Source: Vagococcus silagei
GTDB lineage: Bacteria; Bacillota; Bacilli; Lactobacillales; Vagococcaceae
DNA: 64,000 nucleotides
Assembly: GCF_004795745.1 (NCBI RefSeq)
Contig: NZ_SDGV01000016.1
Span: forward strand, 1 to 64,000
Direction: 5' to 3'
Position numbers and translations under genes: made by a program. This document shows, in pieces, positions 18,139-27,612 of this stretch (its first letter is position 1; each line of letters begins with the position of its first letter). Under the pieces are notes generated by a model that saw only the letters and a list, made by a program, of their open reading frames with translations, made no database searches and was not told where the DNA came from.

Positions 18139-19503
18139 TTATAAACTTAATAAATTCTCAACAAATTCATTTAACTTCATACCGTTACTACCTTTGAACA
18201 GAATCGCATCACCTGATTTCAATGTTTTTTCTAACCATTTTTTCAACATTTCACGTTCTGATTTATTAAAGTATACAATTTTTTCCTGGTAAATCGGGGC
18301 GATTTTTTCATATAAAGCTTTCATCTCTTCACCATATAAACAAACCGTTTGAATTTTTTCTGGTAATAAGTGTGGGGCGATACTTTCATGTAATTCTTTC
18401 GATAAATCACCCAACTCTAACATGTCCCCTAAAACAACTACTCGATCACCAGAAACAGGGATTTCGCTAAAACTATCAACAACTAGGCGCATCGCTGTTG
18501 GATTAGCATTATAAACATCGCTCAGGATTGCAACATCATTTTCTGTTTTAAACCATTCTGTTCTGTTTTTTGTAAGTGAAAAATCAGCTAATGCAGCCTT
18601 CATTTCAGCAACAGGCACACTATATTTTGACCCGATTAAGATAGCAATTAATGCATTACTCACATTGTAAGTTCCGAGTACAGGAATTTCAAATTCAATT
18701 GTCTCACTTTTTGACGTTGTAAAAGCTGTCATAGCTTGAGTGGTTCTCGTAATTGTCGCAGTAATTGCCTCATTTCCCGTTGAACCAAACATTTGAATAT
18801 CTTGCGTAACCGAATCTAATAGAGGTCGAAGTAATGGTTCATCACTTGGGACAATTAACGTTCCGTCTGAAGCCAAACCTGAAGCAATCTCCATCTTTGC
18901 TTGTGCTATTTTAGCGCGTGTCCCGAAAAATTCAATATGTGATTCACCAATCATTGTGATCGCAGCCGTATCCGGTGTTGCGATTTCCGTTAAGGCTGCA
19001 ATTTCGCCAGGACGATCCATTCCCATCTCTAAAACTAGCATCTCGGTATCCATCGGCATATGTAGAATTGTGACTGGCATGCCAATTTGATTATTAAAAT
19101 TCCCTTGTGTTTTATAAGTTTTATAAGTCGTCGCCAAAACAGCTGCTGTCATGTCTTTAGTCGTCGTTTTGCCATTACTACCTGTAATCCCCACAACTTT
19201 TGGATTAACTCTATTTAAATACCAATGTGCCAGTTGTTGTAGTGCCAATAAGGTATCTTCAACAAGAATAAATGGTGTGCCATCTGACAATGGTTTTTCA
19301 GATAACGTTAAAACTGCTCCTGCTTCAAATGCATTATTGATAAAATCATGTCCATCGCGCGCGCCTTTTAACGGGACAAATAAACTTCCCGGACCCACAT
19401 TACGCGTATCGAATTCCACACTTGTTACCATACTATCTTGTGGAAATGTAGTTTGGTTGATTGCACCCACTGCTTCTGCAATTTCTTGACTTGTTAATTT
19501 CAT
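18139..19503 (-). CDS. murF: UDP-MurNAc-tripeptide:D-Ala-D-Ala ligase
   Basis: The 454-residue Mur ligase adds D-Ala-D-Ala to the peptidoglycan precursor in the cytoplasm. GITGSNGKTTTKD (ATP site), LEMGMDRPGEI and the C-terminal DVYNANPTAMR and LGDMLELG motifs are diagnostic. It follows ddl, whose product it uses, with a 114-bp gap holding hairpins. GGGAGG lies 7 nt before the ATG. Confidence 0.95.
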   Translation of the reverse strand: MKLTSQEIAEAVGAINQTTFPQDSMVTSVEFDTRNVGPGSLFVPLKGARDGHDFINNAFEAGAVLTLSEKPLSDGTPFILVEDTLLALQQLAHWYLNRVNPKVVGITGSNGKTTTKDMTAAVLATTYKTYKTQGNFNNQIGMPVTILHMPMDTEMLVLEMGMDRPGEIAALTEIATPDTAAITMIGESHIEFFGTRAKIAQAKMEIASGLASDGTLIVPSDEPLLRPLLDSVTQDIQMFGSTGNEAITATITRTTQAMTAFTTSKSETIEFEIPVLGTYNVSNALIAILIGSKYSVPVAEMKAALADFSLTKNRTEWFKTENDVAILSDVYNANPTAMRLVVDSFSEIPVSGDRVVVLGDMLELGDLSKELHESIAPHLLPEKIQTVCLYGEEMKALYEKIAPIYQEKIVYFNKSEREMLKKWLEKTLKSGDAILFKGSNGMKLNEFVENLLSL

Positions 19504-19537
19504 TCTAATCCTCCCAAATTTTAATAAAAATGAAAAA

Positions 19538-19597
19538 TGAGGCTAACAACTCTAAAAAGTGTCAGCCTCAATAACTTTATCTCACGACTGACACTTT
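19538..19597 (-). promoter_or_regulatory. Two adjacent hairpins between ddl and murF
   Basis: In minus-strand RNA a perfect 10-bp stem (AAAGTGTCAG/CTGACACTTT, 19556-19565 with 19588-19597) is followed by a second stem (GAGGCT/AGCCTC, 19538-19543 with 19564-19569) and an ATTTTTCATTTTT tract. The stems share two bases, so they compete slightly. They may act as a partial terminator that lowers murF relative to ddl. Confidence 0.5.
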
Positions 19598-19617
19598 ATA
19601 AGCTCACTCGTAACTCA

Positions 19618-20661
19618 TTAAAATACTTTAATTTTTTGTTTCTTCTCATGACGTAATTTAGCTAATTGGATTAATTCTTCTAATAAATCACTATAGTTTA
19701 ATCCCATATTTTGCCACAATAATGGATACATACTAAATTGCGTAAAGCCAGGCATTGTATTAATTTCATTCAAATATACATCTCCATTAGATGTTAAGAA
19801 GAAATCACATCGCGCTAAACCTGTTCCATCAACTGCAATAAACGATTTTTCAGCATAATATTGCATTTTTTCTTGTAGCTCTTCTGAGATATCAGCAGGA
19901 ATTTTTAATTCTACTTGATTATCAATATATTTTGATTCATAAGTATAGAAAGCAACATCTTTGACGATTTCACCAGGTTCAGTTGTACGAATCTCATCGT
20001 TTCCTAAAACAGCTACTTCCAATTCACGTGTTTCAATTCCTTGTTCAACAACGACACGACGATCATAAAGGAACGCTTCCTCGATTGCAGCAACTAATTC
20101 TTCACGATTATTGGCTTTATTAATACCCACGCTAGAACCTAAGTTAGCCGGTTTAACAAACATTGGATAAATTAAAGTACCTTCACATTTACCATATACC
20201 TCTTCTTCTGAAGTTGTATAATCTTGTTTCGTAATTGCAACGTAAGGCAATTGCGGAATTCCCGCTTGTTGGAATAACTGTTTGGCAATAATTTTATCCA
20301 TCGCACATGCACTTGCTAACACTCCCGCACCTACGTATGGCATATCAAGAACTTCAAATAAACCTTGAACTGTGCCATCTTCTCCATTTGGCCCATGTAA
20401 GACAGGGAAAATAATTGTATCTTTCTCTTTTAAGTCACTTGGCGCAATAGGTTGCGAATTTTTAATTGTTAAATGTAATTCACTTTCAGATTTTGGTGGT
20501 TCACGGAAAATTGGTCCTTTTAACCAGTTATTTTCTTTATCAATATAAATAGTTTGAACTTCATAATAGTTATAGTAAATTGCATTTAAAATTGAAAAAG
20601 CTGACAAGATTGAAACGTCATGCTCTGCGCTTTGTCCTCCGTAGATTAATGCTATTTTCAT
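19618..20661 (-). CDS. ddl: D-alanine--D-alanine ligase
   Basis: The 347-residue ATP-grasp ligase makes D-Ala-D-Ala for peptidoglycan. ALIYGGQSAEHDVS, VLHGPNGEDGT, VKPANLGSSVG, EQGIETRELEVA and NEINTMPGFT are all present. In the omega loop the sequence reads YESKYID with Tyr, the residue found in D-Ala-D-Ala ligases; D-Ala-D-Lac ligases of intrinsically vancomycin-resistant lactic bacteria have Phe there. A normal, vancomycin-sensitive precursor is therefore expected from this gene. GGGAGG precedes the ATG. Confidence 0.95.
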   Translation of the reverse strand: MKIALIYGGQSAEHDVSILSAFSILNAIYYNYYEVQTIYIDKENNWLKGPIFREPPKSESELHLTIKNSQPIAPSDLKEKDTIIFPVLHGPNGEDGTVQGLFEVLDMPYVGAGVLASACAMDKIIAKQLFQQAGIPQLPYVAITKQDYTTSEEEVYGKCEGTLIYPMFVKPANLGSSVGINKANNREELVAAIEEAFLYDRRVVVEQGIETRELEVAVLGNDEIRTTEPGEIVKDVAFYTYESKYIDNQVELKIPADISEELQEKMQYYAEKSFIAVDGTGLARCDFFLTSNGDVYLNEINTMPGFTQFSMYPLLWQNMGLNYSDLLEELIQLAKLRHEKKQKIKVF

Positions 20662-20730
20662 TTTAAGTCCTCCCGATTTTCAATAGGTATTCATTATACT
20701 TTATTTTTCAAAAAAATACTATGACGTCCT

Positions 20731-20767
20731 AAAAAAAACCACTGAGTAAGTGATAATGACTCAGTGG
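20731..20767 (-). terminator. Intrinsic terminator
   Basis: CCACTGAGT (20739-20747) and ACTCAGTGG (20759-20767) form a perfect 9-bp stem followed on the minus strand by eight T. It ends the transcript of the 257-residue hypothetical gene. Confidence 0.9.
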
Positions 20768-20777
20768 GTAACCTAGA

Positions 20778-21551
20778 TTATTGCTTCATAAAAAGTGATT
20801 CATACTGCTCCTTCTCAACGCTCCATTCCTTTGAGCGATGATTATACACAAGCGTTCCAATCTTATCCTCAGAACGATATCGTTGATTATCTACTTTCCT
20901 TAGATTATCTTCAACAACAAAAATCGGAATAAAGTATTGATTATTCTTTAGTCCTACTTGCGAAAAATCAAAAACGATTCCCTCTTGCATTGTTGCTTTT
21001 AATTGACTTACTAAATCGATCGAAACTTCTTCAATCTCCAAACGACGACGGAAAAATGATGTGCTAATATTTATTTTTTGCATCACTTTTTCTGTCATTT
21101 TCTGAGATAAAATAGAGTAGAATTCATCAATATTTCTAAAATAAACTTTAGATAAGTCATCCGTAAACTCAAAAAACACATAATTATTTTGTAATTTATA
21201 AAAGAATGGTGAACGTAATTGTGTTTTCATATGACCAAAGTACAATAACTCTGCGATTTCATTATCTGTTAACCTAGATAGGACATCATAATCTTTAAAA
21301 TCAATCCAACAAGTTTCTGAACCAGGACGACTACTTATTAATTTAAAATAACGATTCACTGCTTCTTCTCCGCGCACAACTCGGAAGTTTGTATGTGTTT
21401 CATATTCGCCTTCACGTTCATTTGGATTCAGTAAAATAATATTACTTGGGCGACGTTTTGTGTAACGATAAAAATCTTCATATGCGATTCCTTTAGATAT
21501 TACGGAATTACTAATCCCATCTAAATGAATATACAAACGATCTCGCAACAC
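20778..21551 (-). CDS. Conserved hypothetical protein
   Basis: The 257-residue soluble protein is not assigned to a known domain. It has no signal peptide or membrane helix and is rich in aromatic and charged residues (FFYKLQNNYVFFEF, VYFRNIDEFYSIL, FFRRRLEIEEVSID). The start is a GTG with GAGG 6 nt upstream. It is a single-gene unit with a strong terminator, divergent from the sortase gene. No function is proposed. Confidence 0.8.
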   Translation of the reverse strand: MLRDRLYIHLDGISNSVISKGIAYEDFYRYTKRRPSNIILLNPNEREGEYETHTNFRVVRGEEAVNRYFKLISSRPGSETCWIDFKDYDVLSRLTDNEIAELLYFGHMKTQLRSPFFYKLQNNYVFFEFTDDLSKVYFRNIDEFYSILSQKMTEKVMQKINISTSFFRRRLEIEEVSIDLVSQLKATMQEGIVFDFSQVGLKNNQYFIPIFVVEDNLRKVDNQRYRSEDKIGTLVYNHRSKEWSVEKEQYESLFMKQ

Positions 21552-21776
21552 TTATCACCTCTCTTTCACACTAGTCATTTATCAATACAACTATACCATT
21601 AATTTTTAAACAATGGTTAGCAAAACACTACTCTTTAAATTAAGTTTAGATTACAGCCAATTAAAATAAACCGTTTACTCGAAATACTTATGTAATATTT
21701 AAAAAACGAGCGAAATTTTCCTCATTTAACTCTGTCTGTGGTATGATAAATATACTTACGAAAGGAGGTCATTAAC

Positions 21777-22553
21777 ATTAGTAAAAAAAGAAAACCTTCG
21801 CAAAGCAAGACGCGTTCAAGTCGCAATAAAAAACAGAAAAAATCAACTGGTACAGTGATTAAAAATATCTTCTTTAACCTCTTGATTCTAATCCTACTCT
21901 TAGTGGGCTTGGCACTTGTTTTTAGTAATCAAATCAAAAACTATATGGTTAAAGACTCAACAAATAATTTTCAAGTCCATCAATATTCACCTGATGCCAT
22001 TAAAGAAAATGAAAAGAAAAAAGCTTCCTTTGATTTTGAAAATGTTCAATCGCTTGATATGGGCTTAGTTGCAAAATCAAAAGCTAATACTGCGGACATG
22101 AATGTTATTGGCGGAATTGCCATTCCAAGTGTGGAATTAAATTTACCAATATTTAAAGGTTTATCTAACTATGCCATTGCAGTTGGGGCCGGTACAATGA
22201 CCGAAGATCAAAGAATGGGACGTGGCAACTATGGCTTAGCCAGTCATTATATGTATGACCCTTCACTTCTATTTGCGCCACTTGTTCGTGTAGAATTAGG
22301 TCAAAAAATATTCTTAACCGATCTTGAATATGTTTATGAATATAAAATTACGATGAAAGAATACGTTGAACCCACTCGAGTTGACGTAATTGAACCAGTT
22401 GAAGGAAAACAACTCGTCACACTTGTTACATGTGATACGAGTGGTGAAAATCGTTTGATTGTACAAGGACAGCTTGTTAAAAAAGTAGCAAGTAGTGCTT
22501 CAACCAAAGAAATCAACGATGCCTTCAAATTATCACAAAATAATATCTATTAA
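21777..22553 (+). CDS. srtA: Class A sortase
   Basis: The membrane transpeptidase anchors LPxTG proteins to peptidoglycan. A lysine/arginine-rich cytoplasmic start and one transmembrane helix (about residues 27-50) precede the sortase barrel with ASHYMY (catalytic His ~157), TLVTCDTS (catalytic Cys ~219) and ENRLIV (Arg ~226). The only ribosome binding site, AAAGGAGG at 21761-21768, is followed 8 nt later by an in-frame ATT, giving I/M-SKKRKPS. The first ATG/GTG/TTG in frame is a GTG at 21855 that lacks a binding site and would remove the basic N-terminus. An ATT start is therefore proposed. Confidence 0.85.
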   Translation: MSKKRKPSQSKTRSSRNKKQKKSTGTVIKNIFFNLLILILLLVGLALVFSNQIKNYMVKDSTNNFQVHQYSPDAIKENEKKKASFDFENVQSLDMGLVAKSKANTADMNVIGGIAIPSVELNLPIFKGLSNYAIAVGAGTMTEDQRMGRGNYGLASHYMYDPSLLFAPLVRVELGQKIFLTDLEYVYEYKITMKEYVEPTRVDVIEPVEGKQLVTLVTCDTSGENRLIVQGQLVKKVASSASTKEINDAFKLSQNNIY

Positions 22554-22558
22554 ATTTA

Positions 22559-22603
22559 AAGAGTGTCAGCATAATTAAAAAATTATGCCGACACTCTTTT
22601 TTA
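22559..22603 (+). terminator. Intrinsic terminator of srtA, possibly bidirectional
   Basis: A long stem (AGAGTGTC-A-GCATAATT with AATTATGC-C-GACACTCT) is followed by TTTTTT on the plus strand. The yhaM stop codon lies inside the T run, so the structure may also serve the converging yhaM transcript. Confidence 0.9.
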
Positions 22604-23545
22604 GATATTCGGTAAATAAAAATTACGATTTTCTAAACCAAAAACACGTTCCGTATATTCACCAGGATTAACCTGCTTTAATGCACCTAACATCATTTGA
22701 ATTGAAGCATCCAAATTGTCTAAATGATGCAAAATTTCTGCTTCCATTACTTTAGGTCGCACGGGTGACCCATATTCCAATAAACCATGATGAGCCAGAA
22801 CAACATGTTTTAAAATGACAATGTCTTCTTCAGTATCATCGATTTTCAACTCTAAACATGCTTTGGTTATCTCTTCATCAATCATCACAATATGACCAAG
22901 TAGATTTCCTGAAAGGGTATATTCAGTTGATAAAGCTCCTGATAATTCACGAACCTTACCTAAATCATGTAGAATAACACCTGCATATAAAAGAGCTGGA
23001 TTGACTTCTGAATATTCCGCACAAACAGCTTTCGCTAAACGTAACATCGTCACCGTATGATAAGCTAAACCACCTGCAAAAGCATGATGATTACGTTTGG
23101 CTGCTGGATACTCAAAGAATTCGTGCTGATATTTTTTTAGAATATGTCTGACAATTCTTTGCCATTTAGCATGCGTGATATCGAATAAATAACGATTCAA
23201 TTCTTCTTGTAAATCTTCAATTTTAACCGGTGCTTTTTCCATAAATGCTGTCGCATCATTTGGTTCACCGTCTTTAGCCAGACGCAAATGTAAAATTTTT
23301 ATTTGTGGCATATTTTGATAAAGTTCTCGTTTACCATTTAGAAAAACAACTTTACCTGCTTCAAACATTTGAATTTCTTCCTCTGAAGCTCCCCAATACT
23401 TACCATCAACTGTTCCGGATGTATCTTGAAAAGTAAAAGCAATAAACTTTTTACCATTACGAGCCAACCTTACGTCGGCATTCTTTAACAAGACAAACAT
23501 CTCAAATGTTTCATCGACAACTAATTCTCTTAATTTTTTTGTCAC
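22601..23545 (-). CDS. yhaM: 3'-5' exoribonuclease YhaM
   Basis: The 314-residue nuclease trims RNA and possibly single-stranded DNA. An N-terminal OB-fold (about residues 10-95, VRLARNGKKFIAFTFQD) precedes an HD metal domain with HHAFAGGLAYHT, GVILHDLGK and LAHHGLLEYGSP. The start is a GTG with GGAGG 7 nt upstream, overlapping the yhaN stop by 4 bp. It is the third gene of a yhaO-yhaN-yhaM operon. Confidence 0.93.
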   Translation of the reverse strand: MTKKLRELVVDETFEMFVLLKNADVRLARNGKKFIAFTFQDTSGTVDGKYWGASEEEIQMFEAGKVVFLNGKRELYQNMPQIKILHLRLAKDGEPNDATAFMEKAPVKIEDLQEELNRYLFDITHAKWQRIVRHILKKYQHEFFEYPAAKRNHHAFAGGLAYHTVTMLRLAKAVCAEYSEVNPALLYAGVILHDLGKVRELSGALSTEYTLSGNLLGHIVMIDEEITKACLELKIDDTEEDIVILKHVVLAHHGLLEYGSPVRPKVMEAEILHHLDNLDASIQMMLGALKQVNPGEYTERVFGLENRNFYLPNI

Positions 23546-26292
23546 TTTCTTCCCTCCAATTGAATGACGCCTACACCATTTTTCTCAAAATAAGATTTCA
23601 TCTCTTCATCTGAAGATAAGCAAATGATCTGTCTATTTTTTCCTAAAGCAATCATCACATTAAAGAAAATTTCTTTACGACCAGAATCAAAATGAAGCCA
23701 GCCATCATCAATAATAATTGGCGCATCATAATCCTCTGAATGCAACTGAATAAAACCTAGTCTAAAAGCAATATATAATTGATCTTTTGTCCCAGTTGAT
23801 AATTGAGTCATATCCCAATATTGGTATTTTTTGTCCTGAACTTGCAAACGACCATCTTTTAATACAACCTGCGGATAGCGTCCTGCAGTAAAGATATTAA
23901 AGTAGTCTGAAGTCATTTTTAGCACTGCTGGTAATTGTTGCTCAGACAGGTAGTCAAACACTGCTTGTAGTGTATCCTCAGCAAGTTTATAGCCTAACCA
24001 TTCATCCGCAAGCTGACGAATAACCGTGACTTCATTTGCTCTTGTTTGATATAAATCATCAAGAATACCATTTTGTTCAAGTTGCGCGATATCAAATGAT
24101 AATTTTTGAATTCTTGCTTGCGCTTCTTCCTGCTCTGAAAGAATTCGCTCTGATTCTTCGTTAACTTGAATTAATTGTTGATTAATATCGCTCAATTGAT
24201 AAGGACGATCTAAAGAAAAATAATCTTCTAAGCGTAACGTTAAATTTTTTAATTCTTCCTCTTCTTGACGTTTTTCAGTTTGTCCATCTATGAAGCGAAC
24301 AATATCATCCGAACGGAAAAAGCTTTGATTTGTAAGACTCAGCAAATGCGTTTCAAGTTGCGTTAAGTCCTGACGGACACGCGTCAACTGCAAGGGAACG
24401 CTAGCTTGTTCTTGTTCCATATATTGCGTTTCTTCACGTACTTTTTGCTGTTCTTTTATGAATTGTGTTAATAATTCATAGCCCTCTTGTGTTGTTTTAC
24501 CTTGGAGAGGTAACCATTCTTTCGCAAATAGTAATGCTTCTTGGAAAACCACTTCTTCTTCTTTTAAGATTTTCATTTCCTCACGAAGCTGTCCGTGTTT
24601 CTCTTTCAAAGCCATGATTTGATAGTATGCTGGTAATTTAGTTAACCAATTAGATAAAGATTCTTTTGGATTTAGACCATACACTTTACTCCATGTATCC
24701 TTTTGCTCATTAATTACGCCTAACTTAGTCTCTAAAGATTTCTTCTCATTTTGTAAATGAGCATACTCACCTTCAATTTCATCAGAAGCAGCGAGTTGCA
24801 TACTGTATTCTTGTTTATGCTGTGAAAAATCAAGTTGTGGATGGGCTTTTTGACGTTGTTGCTCTTTGGTTGTACGCCATAAAAGTCCACCACCTAAGGC
24901 CACTAAAACCGCTACAACTAAAAATAGCCAAGTCACAGAACTTATGCCAGCTACAATTGCTAAAGCAAATGCTACTCCGATGATTGCAAATGGAATATTC
25001 AAAGAATTACTTTGCTTCATTTGCATTCTTTCCATAATTTTCTCTTGCGTTTTTAATTCACGTTCTAAAAGAGTTAACTCACGATCAATCTCCTTACGAC
25101 GCAAAGCGACACGGCTTATTTCATTATCCAGAACAATTTTATCTCGAACTAATTCTTCTTCTTCCTCTGACAAGGTTTTGATTGCCGCAACGACTTTCTC
25201 TAAATCCTCTGTAGAAGTCTCGATTGATTTTAGTTCATGCATTTTCAAAAGATTAGATTGCTGTTCAACATTTGATTGCAACAATTGTTTTTTTACTTTA
25301 ATCTGTTGTGTTAAACGTTCAACATCCAATTGCTTGGCTTGAATGCTTTCTAATTCACGCTGTTCATCCACATAAAATTGAAACGCCGGTGAATTTAAAC
25401 TCGCAAGTTCACGATGTTGCTCAAGTAATTTTTTCTCTTTATTCTCTAAAAAGCGATATTCTTGAAACGTTTCTTGTGTTTCTTTTAGGACTTCATCAGT
25501 TACAATTGTATCTTTTTCAAGCAATTGATTTAATTTAGCCCATTCAGCATATTGCGTATAACGTTTTTGTTGTTGTGTGTAACGTTTTTGTTTTAGATCT
25601 AATTCAGCTTGTTGTTGTTTCAATTCATCAAGTTGGTTTTGCAACGTTTGACGTTCGGCTAAATAAGCTTGATAATTGATTTCCTCATTCTCAGCTTGAT
25701 TAATTTTTTCTTCTAATTGTTGTAGTTTGTGTAGCTGTTGATTTAAACTCGGAACACGACCTGAGGGTTTATAAATTTGTTGACGCTCTTTTAAGAACTT
25801 TTGACTCACATCATTTAGTTGTTCACTACCCGTTAAGCCCACTGTTAATAATAAGTGTTGGAGCTTTGCTTCATCCAAATCAGCTAAATCGATTAATTGT
25901 TCTTGTTGAAAACTAAAAATTTGATCAAAGACATCTTTAGTTAATGGTGAAATGATCTTCTCTAATAAATAATCATTACCCACTTCACCGTTTTCAAGCG
26001 TTACAACGGCTTCACCTCGATTTTTGTTCTTAAAGCGTGCAACTTTTACGTCACCATATACATCATCATGAAAAACAATGCTACCACCAAAGGCATCACC
26101 ATTACGTGGTTCAAAATCACGCATTTTTTCGCGTTTTTTTGCAAAACCAAATAGAATGGCACGAACAAATTGGTAAAGCGTTGATTTACCCGCCTCGTTC
26201 TCACCATAAATAAGCTGGCTTTCTTCATCAAGGTAAAAGACTTGATTTGAAAAATGTCCAAAACCTACAACGTCTAGCGTTTTAATTCTCAA
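23542..26292 (-). CDS. yhaN: YhaN-type SMC-like AAA ATPase
   Basis: The 916-residue protein has RecF/SMC architecture: an N-terminal half-ATPase with YGENEAGKSTLYQFV (Walker A), two long coiled-coil stretches (about 180-400 and 490-740) around a hydrophobic segment near residue 420-460 (SLNIPFAIIGV onward, two close transmembrane-like helices), and a C-terminal half with LSTGTKDQLYIAFRLG (signature) and IIIDDGW (Walker B). It is the SbcC-like partner of YhaO. The start is a TTG with GAGG 7 nt upstream, overlapping the yhaO stop. Confidence 0.9.
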   Translation of the reverse strand: MRIKTLDVVGFGHFSNQVFYLDEESQLIYGENEAGKSTLYQFVRAILFGFAKKREKMRDFEPRNGDAFGGSIVFHDDVYGDVKVARFKNKNRGEAVVTLENGEVGNDYLLEKIISPLTKDVFDQIFSFQQEQLIDLADLDEAKLQHLLLTVGLTGSEQLNDVSQKFLKERQQIYKPSGRVPSLNQQLHKLQQLEEKINQAENEEINYQAYLAERQTLQNQLDELKQQQAELDLKQKRYTQQQKRYTQYAEWAKLNQLLEKDTIVTDEVLKETQETFQEYRFLENKEKKLLEQHRELASLNSPAFQFYVDEQRELESIQAKQLDVERLTQQIKVKKQLLQSNVEQQSNLLKMHELKSIETSTEDLEKVVAAIKTLSEEEEELVRDKIVLDNEISRVALRRKEIDRELTLLERELKTQEKIMERMQMKQSNSLNIPFAIIGVAFALAIVAGISSVTWLFLVVAVLVALGGGLLWRTTKEQQRQKAHPQLDFSQHKQEYSMQLAASDEIEGEYAHLQNEKKSLETKLGVINEQKDTWSKVYGLNPKESLSNWLTKLPAYYQIMALKEKHGQLREEMKILKEEEVVFQEALLFAKEWLPLQGKTTQEGYELLTQFIKEQQKVREETQYMEQEQASVPLQLTRVRQDLTQLETHLLSLTNQSFFRSDDIVRFIDGQTEKRQEEEELKNLTLRLEDYFSLDRPYQLSDINQQLIQVNEESERILSEQEEAQARIQKLSFDIAQLEQNGILDDLYQTRANEVTVIRQLADEWLGYKLAEDTLQAVFDYLSEQQLPAVLKMTSDYFNIFTAGRYPQVVLKDGRLQVQDKKYQYWDMTQLSTGTKDQLYIAFRLGFIQLHSEDYDAPIIIDDGWLHFDSGRKEIFFNVMIALGKNRQIICLSSDEEMKSYFEKNGVGVIQLEGRK

Positions 26293-27506
26293 GTTCTCAC
26301 CTCATCCCCAAAATCAACTTCATTTTTAATCAATTGGCTACTGTTAACCAACAATTTTTCAATATCGCTTTGATCCCATTCACAATATTTCGCAATCAAT
26401 GGGTTTTTAAATAAATCTTCACCTTGTAATTTGAATTGACTCGGTTCACTAAAACGGTGACCTAAGTCATCAATTAAGTCTGAATCAAATCCCATCACAA
26501 ATGCTTTTTTTGCCGATAGTTCAATTTTTAAATCGGTCAATAAAATTTCAGCATCTGATTGACGCACCAATTCATCTTGAAGGTAACTAAATAAACTATC
26601 AAAATCTTCACGTAAAATTTCAGCTGTTTCCTGCTCACTTACTCGAACCTTAAGTGATAAAACAGTTAAATTTTTTTGACGTTGCATCGCTAAGATTGTT
26701 GTCACCAATTTTTCCAGAATCATTTGACGATTTTCTGCTGCATCCAAAAGAATCTCATCATTTTGATAATGGATTGATGCGACTGGAAGCCAGGTATATG
26801 TTGGTTTTGTATTACTTAATTCAACACACACAATACCATTCACTTGATGTTCTTTACGATGATGACCTTGTGGTGTACCTGGATAAAGAGTCAACGGACG
26901 TTGTGTCACTTCTTGACTCACGTGAATATGACCTAAACCAAAATAATCATAATCATGCGGCAACTCATTAACTTGGAAAGGTGCATAACGGCCTGTACTG
27001 CCAATTTCACCATGGTAAAAACCTATCTGATAATCCACATCTGTTCCTCGAGCTGGATATTCCATTAATTTTGAATGTTCAATCCAAGGACCTATATATG
27101 AAAAACCACTAAAAGCAACTTTTTCACCATTTTTCATAACGATTTTTTTTGTTTCAACTTGCTCTTTATTAAATAAAATAACATTTTTTGGCCACTCAAA
27201 CCAATATTTATTTTCAGTATAATAATCATGATTACCAAAAGATAAGATGACTTTAATTTCTTTTTCTTCTAATCGACGCAATTGTTCCATAAAAAACTTT
27301 TGGGTACGAATTGAAATTTTAGGCTGATGAAATGTATCGCCCGTAATTAGGACAAAACTAACATTGTTCTCAAGACAAGCTGTGATGCTATTCTTGAACA
27401 TTTTTTGATTTGCATTTAAAACAATTTCTTTAATTCTTGAATCTCCAGTAACAATTCCTGAAAAGGATTGATCCAAGTGTAAATCTGCTAAGTGCATGAA
27501 TTTCAT
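26289..27506 (-). CDS. yhaO: YhaO-type DNA repair exonuclease (SbcD/Mre11-like)
   Basis: The 405-residue metallophosphoesterase shows MHLADLHLDQ, ITGDTFHQP, SFGNHDYY, GFYHGEIG and GLGHIHV, the phosphodiesterase metal motifs of SbcD/Mre11. With YhaN it should form a two-subunit nuclease complex acting on DNA ends. The codons ATGATAATG follow AAGGGGGG; the second ATG (27506) has 6 nt spacing and is chosen. Confidence 0.92.
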   Translation of the reverse strand: MKFMHLADLHLDQSFSGIVTGDSRIKEIVLNANQKMFKNSITACLENNVSFVLITGDTFHQPKISIRTQKFFMEQLRRLEEKEIKVILSFGNHDYYTENKYWFEWPKNVILFNKEQVETKKIVMKNGEKVAFSGFSYIGPWIEHSKLMEYPARGTDVDYQIGFYHGEIGSTGRYAPFQVNELPHDYDYFGLGHIHVSQEVTQRPLTLYPGTPQGHHRKEHQVNGIVCVELSNTKPTYTWLPVASIHYQNDEILLDAAENRQMILEKLVTTILAMQRQKNLTVLSLKVRVSEQETAEILREDFDSLFSYLQDELVRQSDAEILLTDLKIELSAKKAFVMGFDSDLIDDLGHRFSEPSQFKLQGEDLFKNPLIAKYCEWDQSDIEKLLVNSSQLIKNEVDFGDEVRT

Positions 27507-27557
27507 TATCATCCCCCCTTCCTTATATCATACCTATTTCGCGACAATTTTTCCACT

Positions 27558-27600
27558 AAAAAAAGAGAGGATTCTCCTCTTTTCAGGGAAGAATTCTCTC
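27558..27600 (-). terminator. Intrinsic terminator after yheA
   Basis: GAGAGGATTCT (27565-27575) and AGAATTCTCTC (27590-27600) form an 11-bp stem with one G-T pair, followed on the minus strand by a run of seven T. Confidence 0.85.
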
Positions 27601-27612
27601 TTTGATTAATAA

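Noticed and set aside
24866-25342. 158-codon plus-strand open frame
   Set aside because: Antisense shadow of yhaN with low-complexity Ser/Thr translation and no upstream signals.
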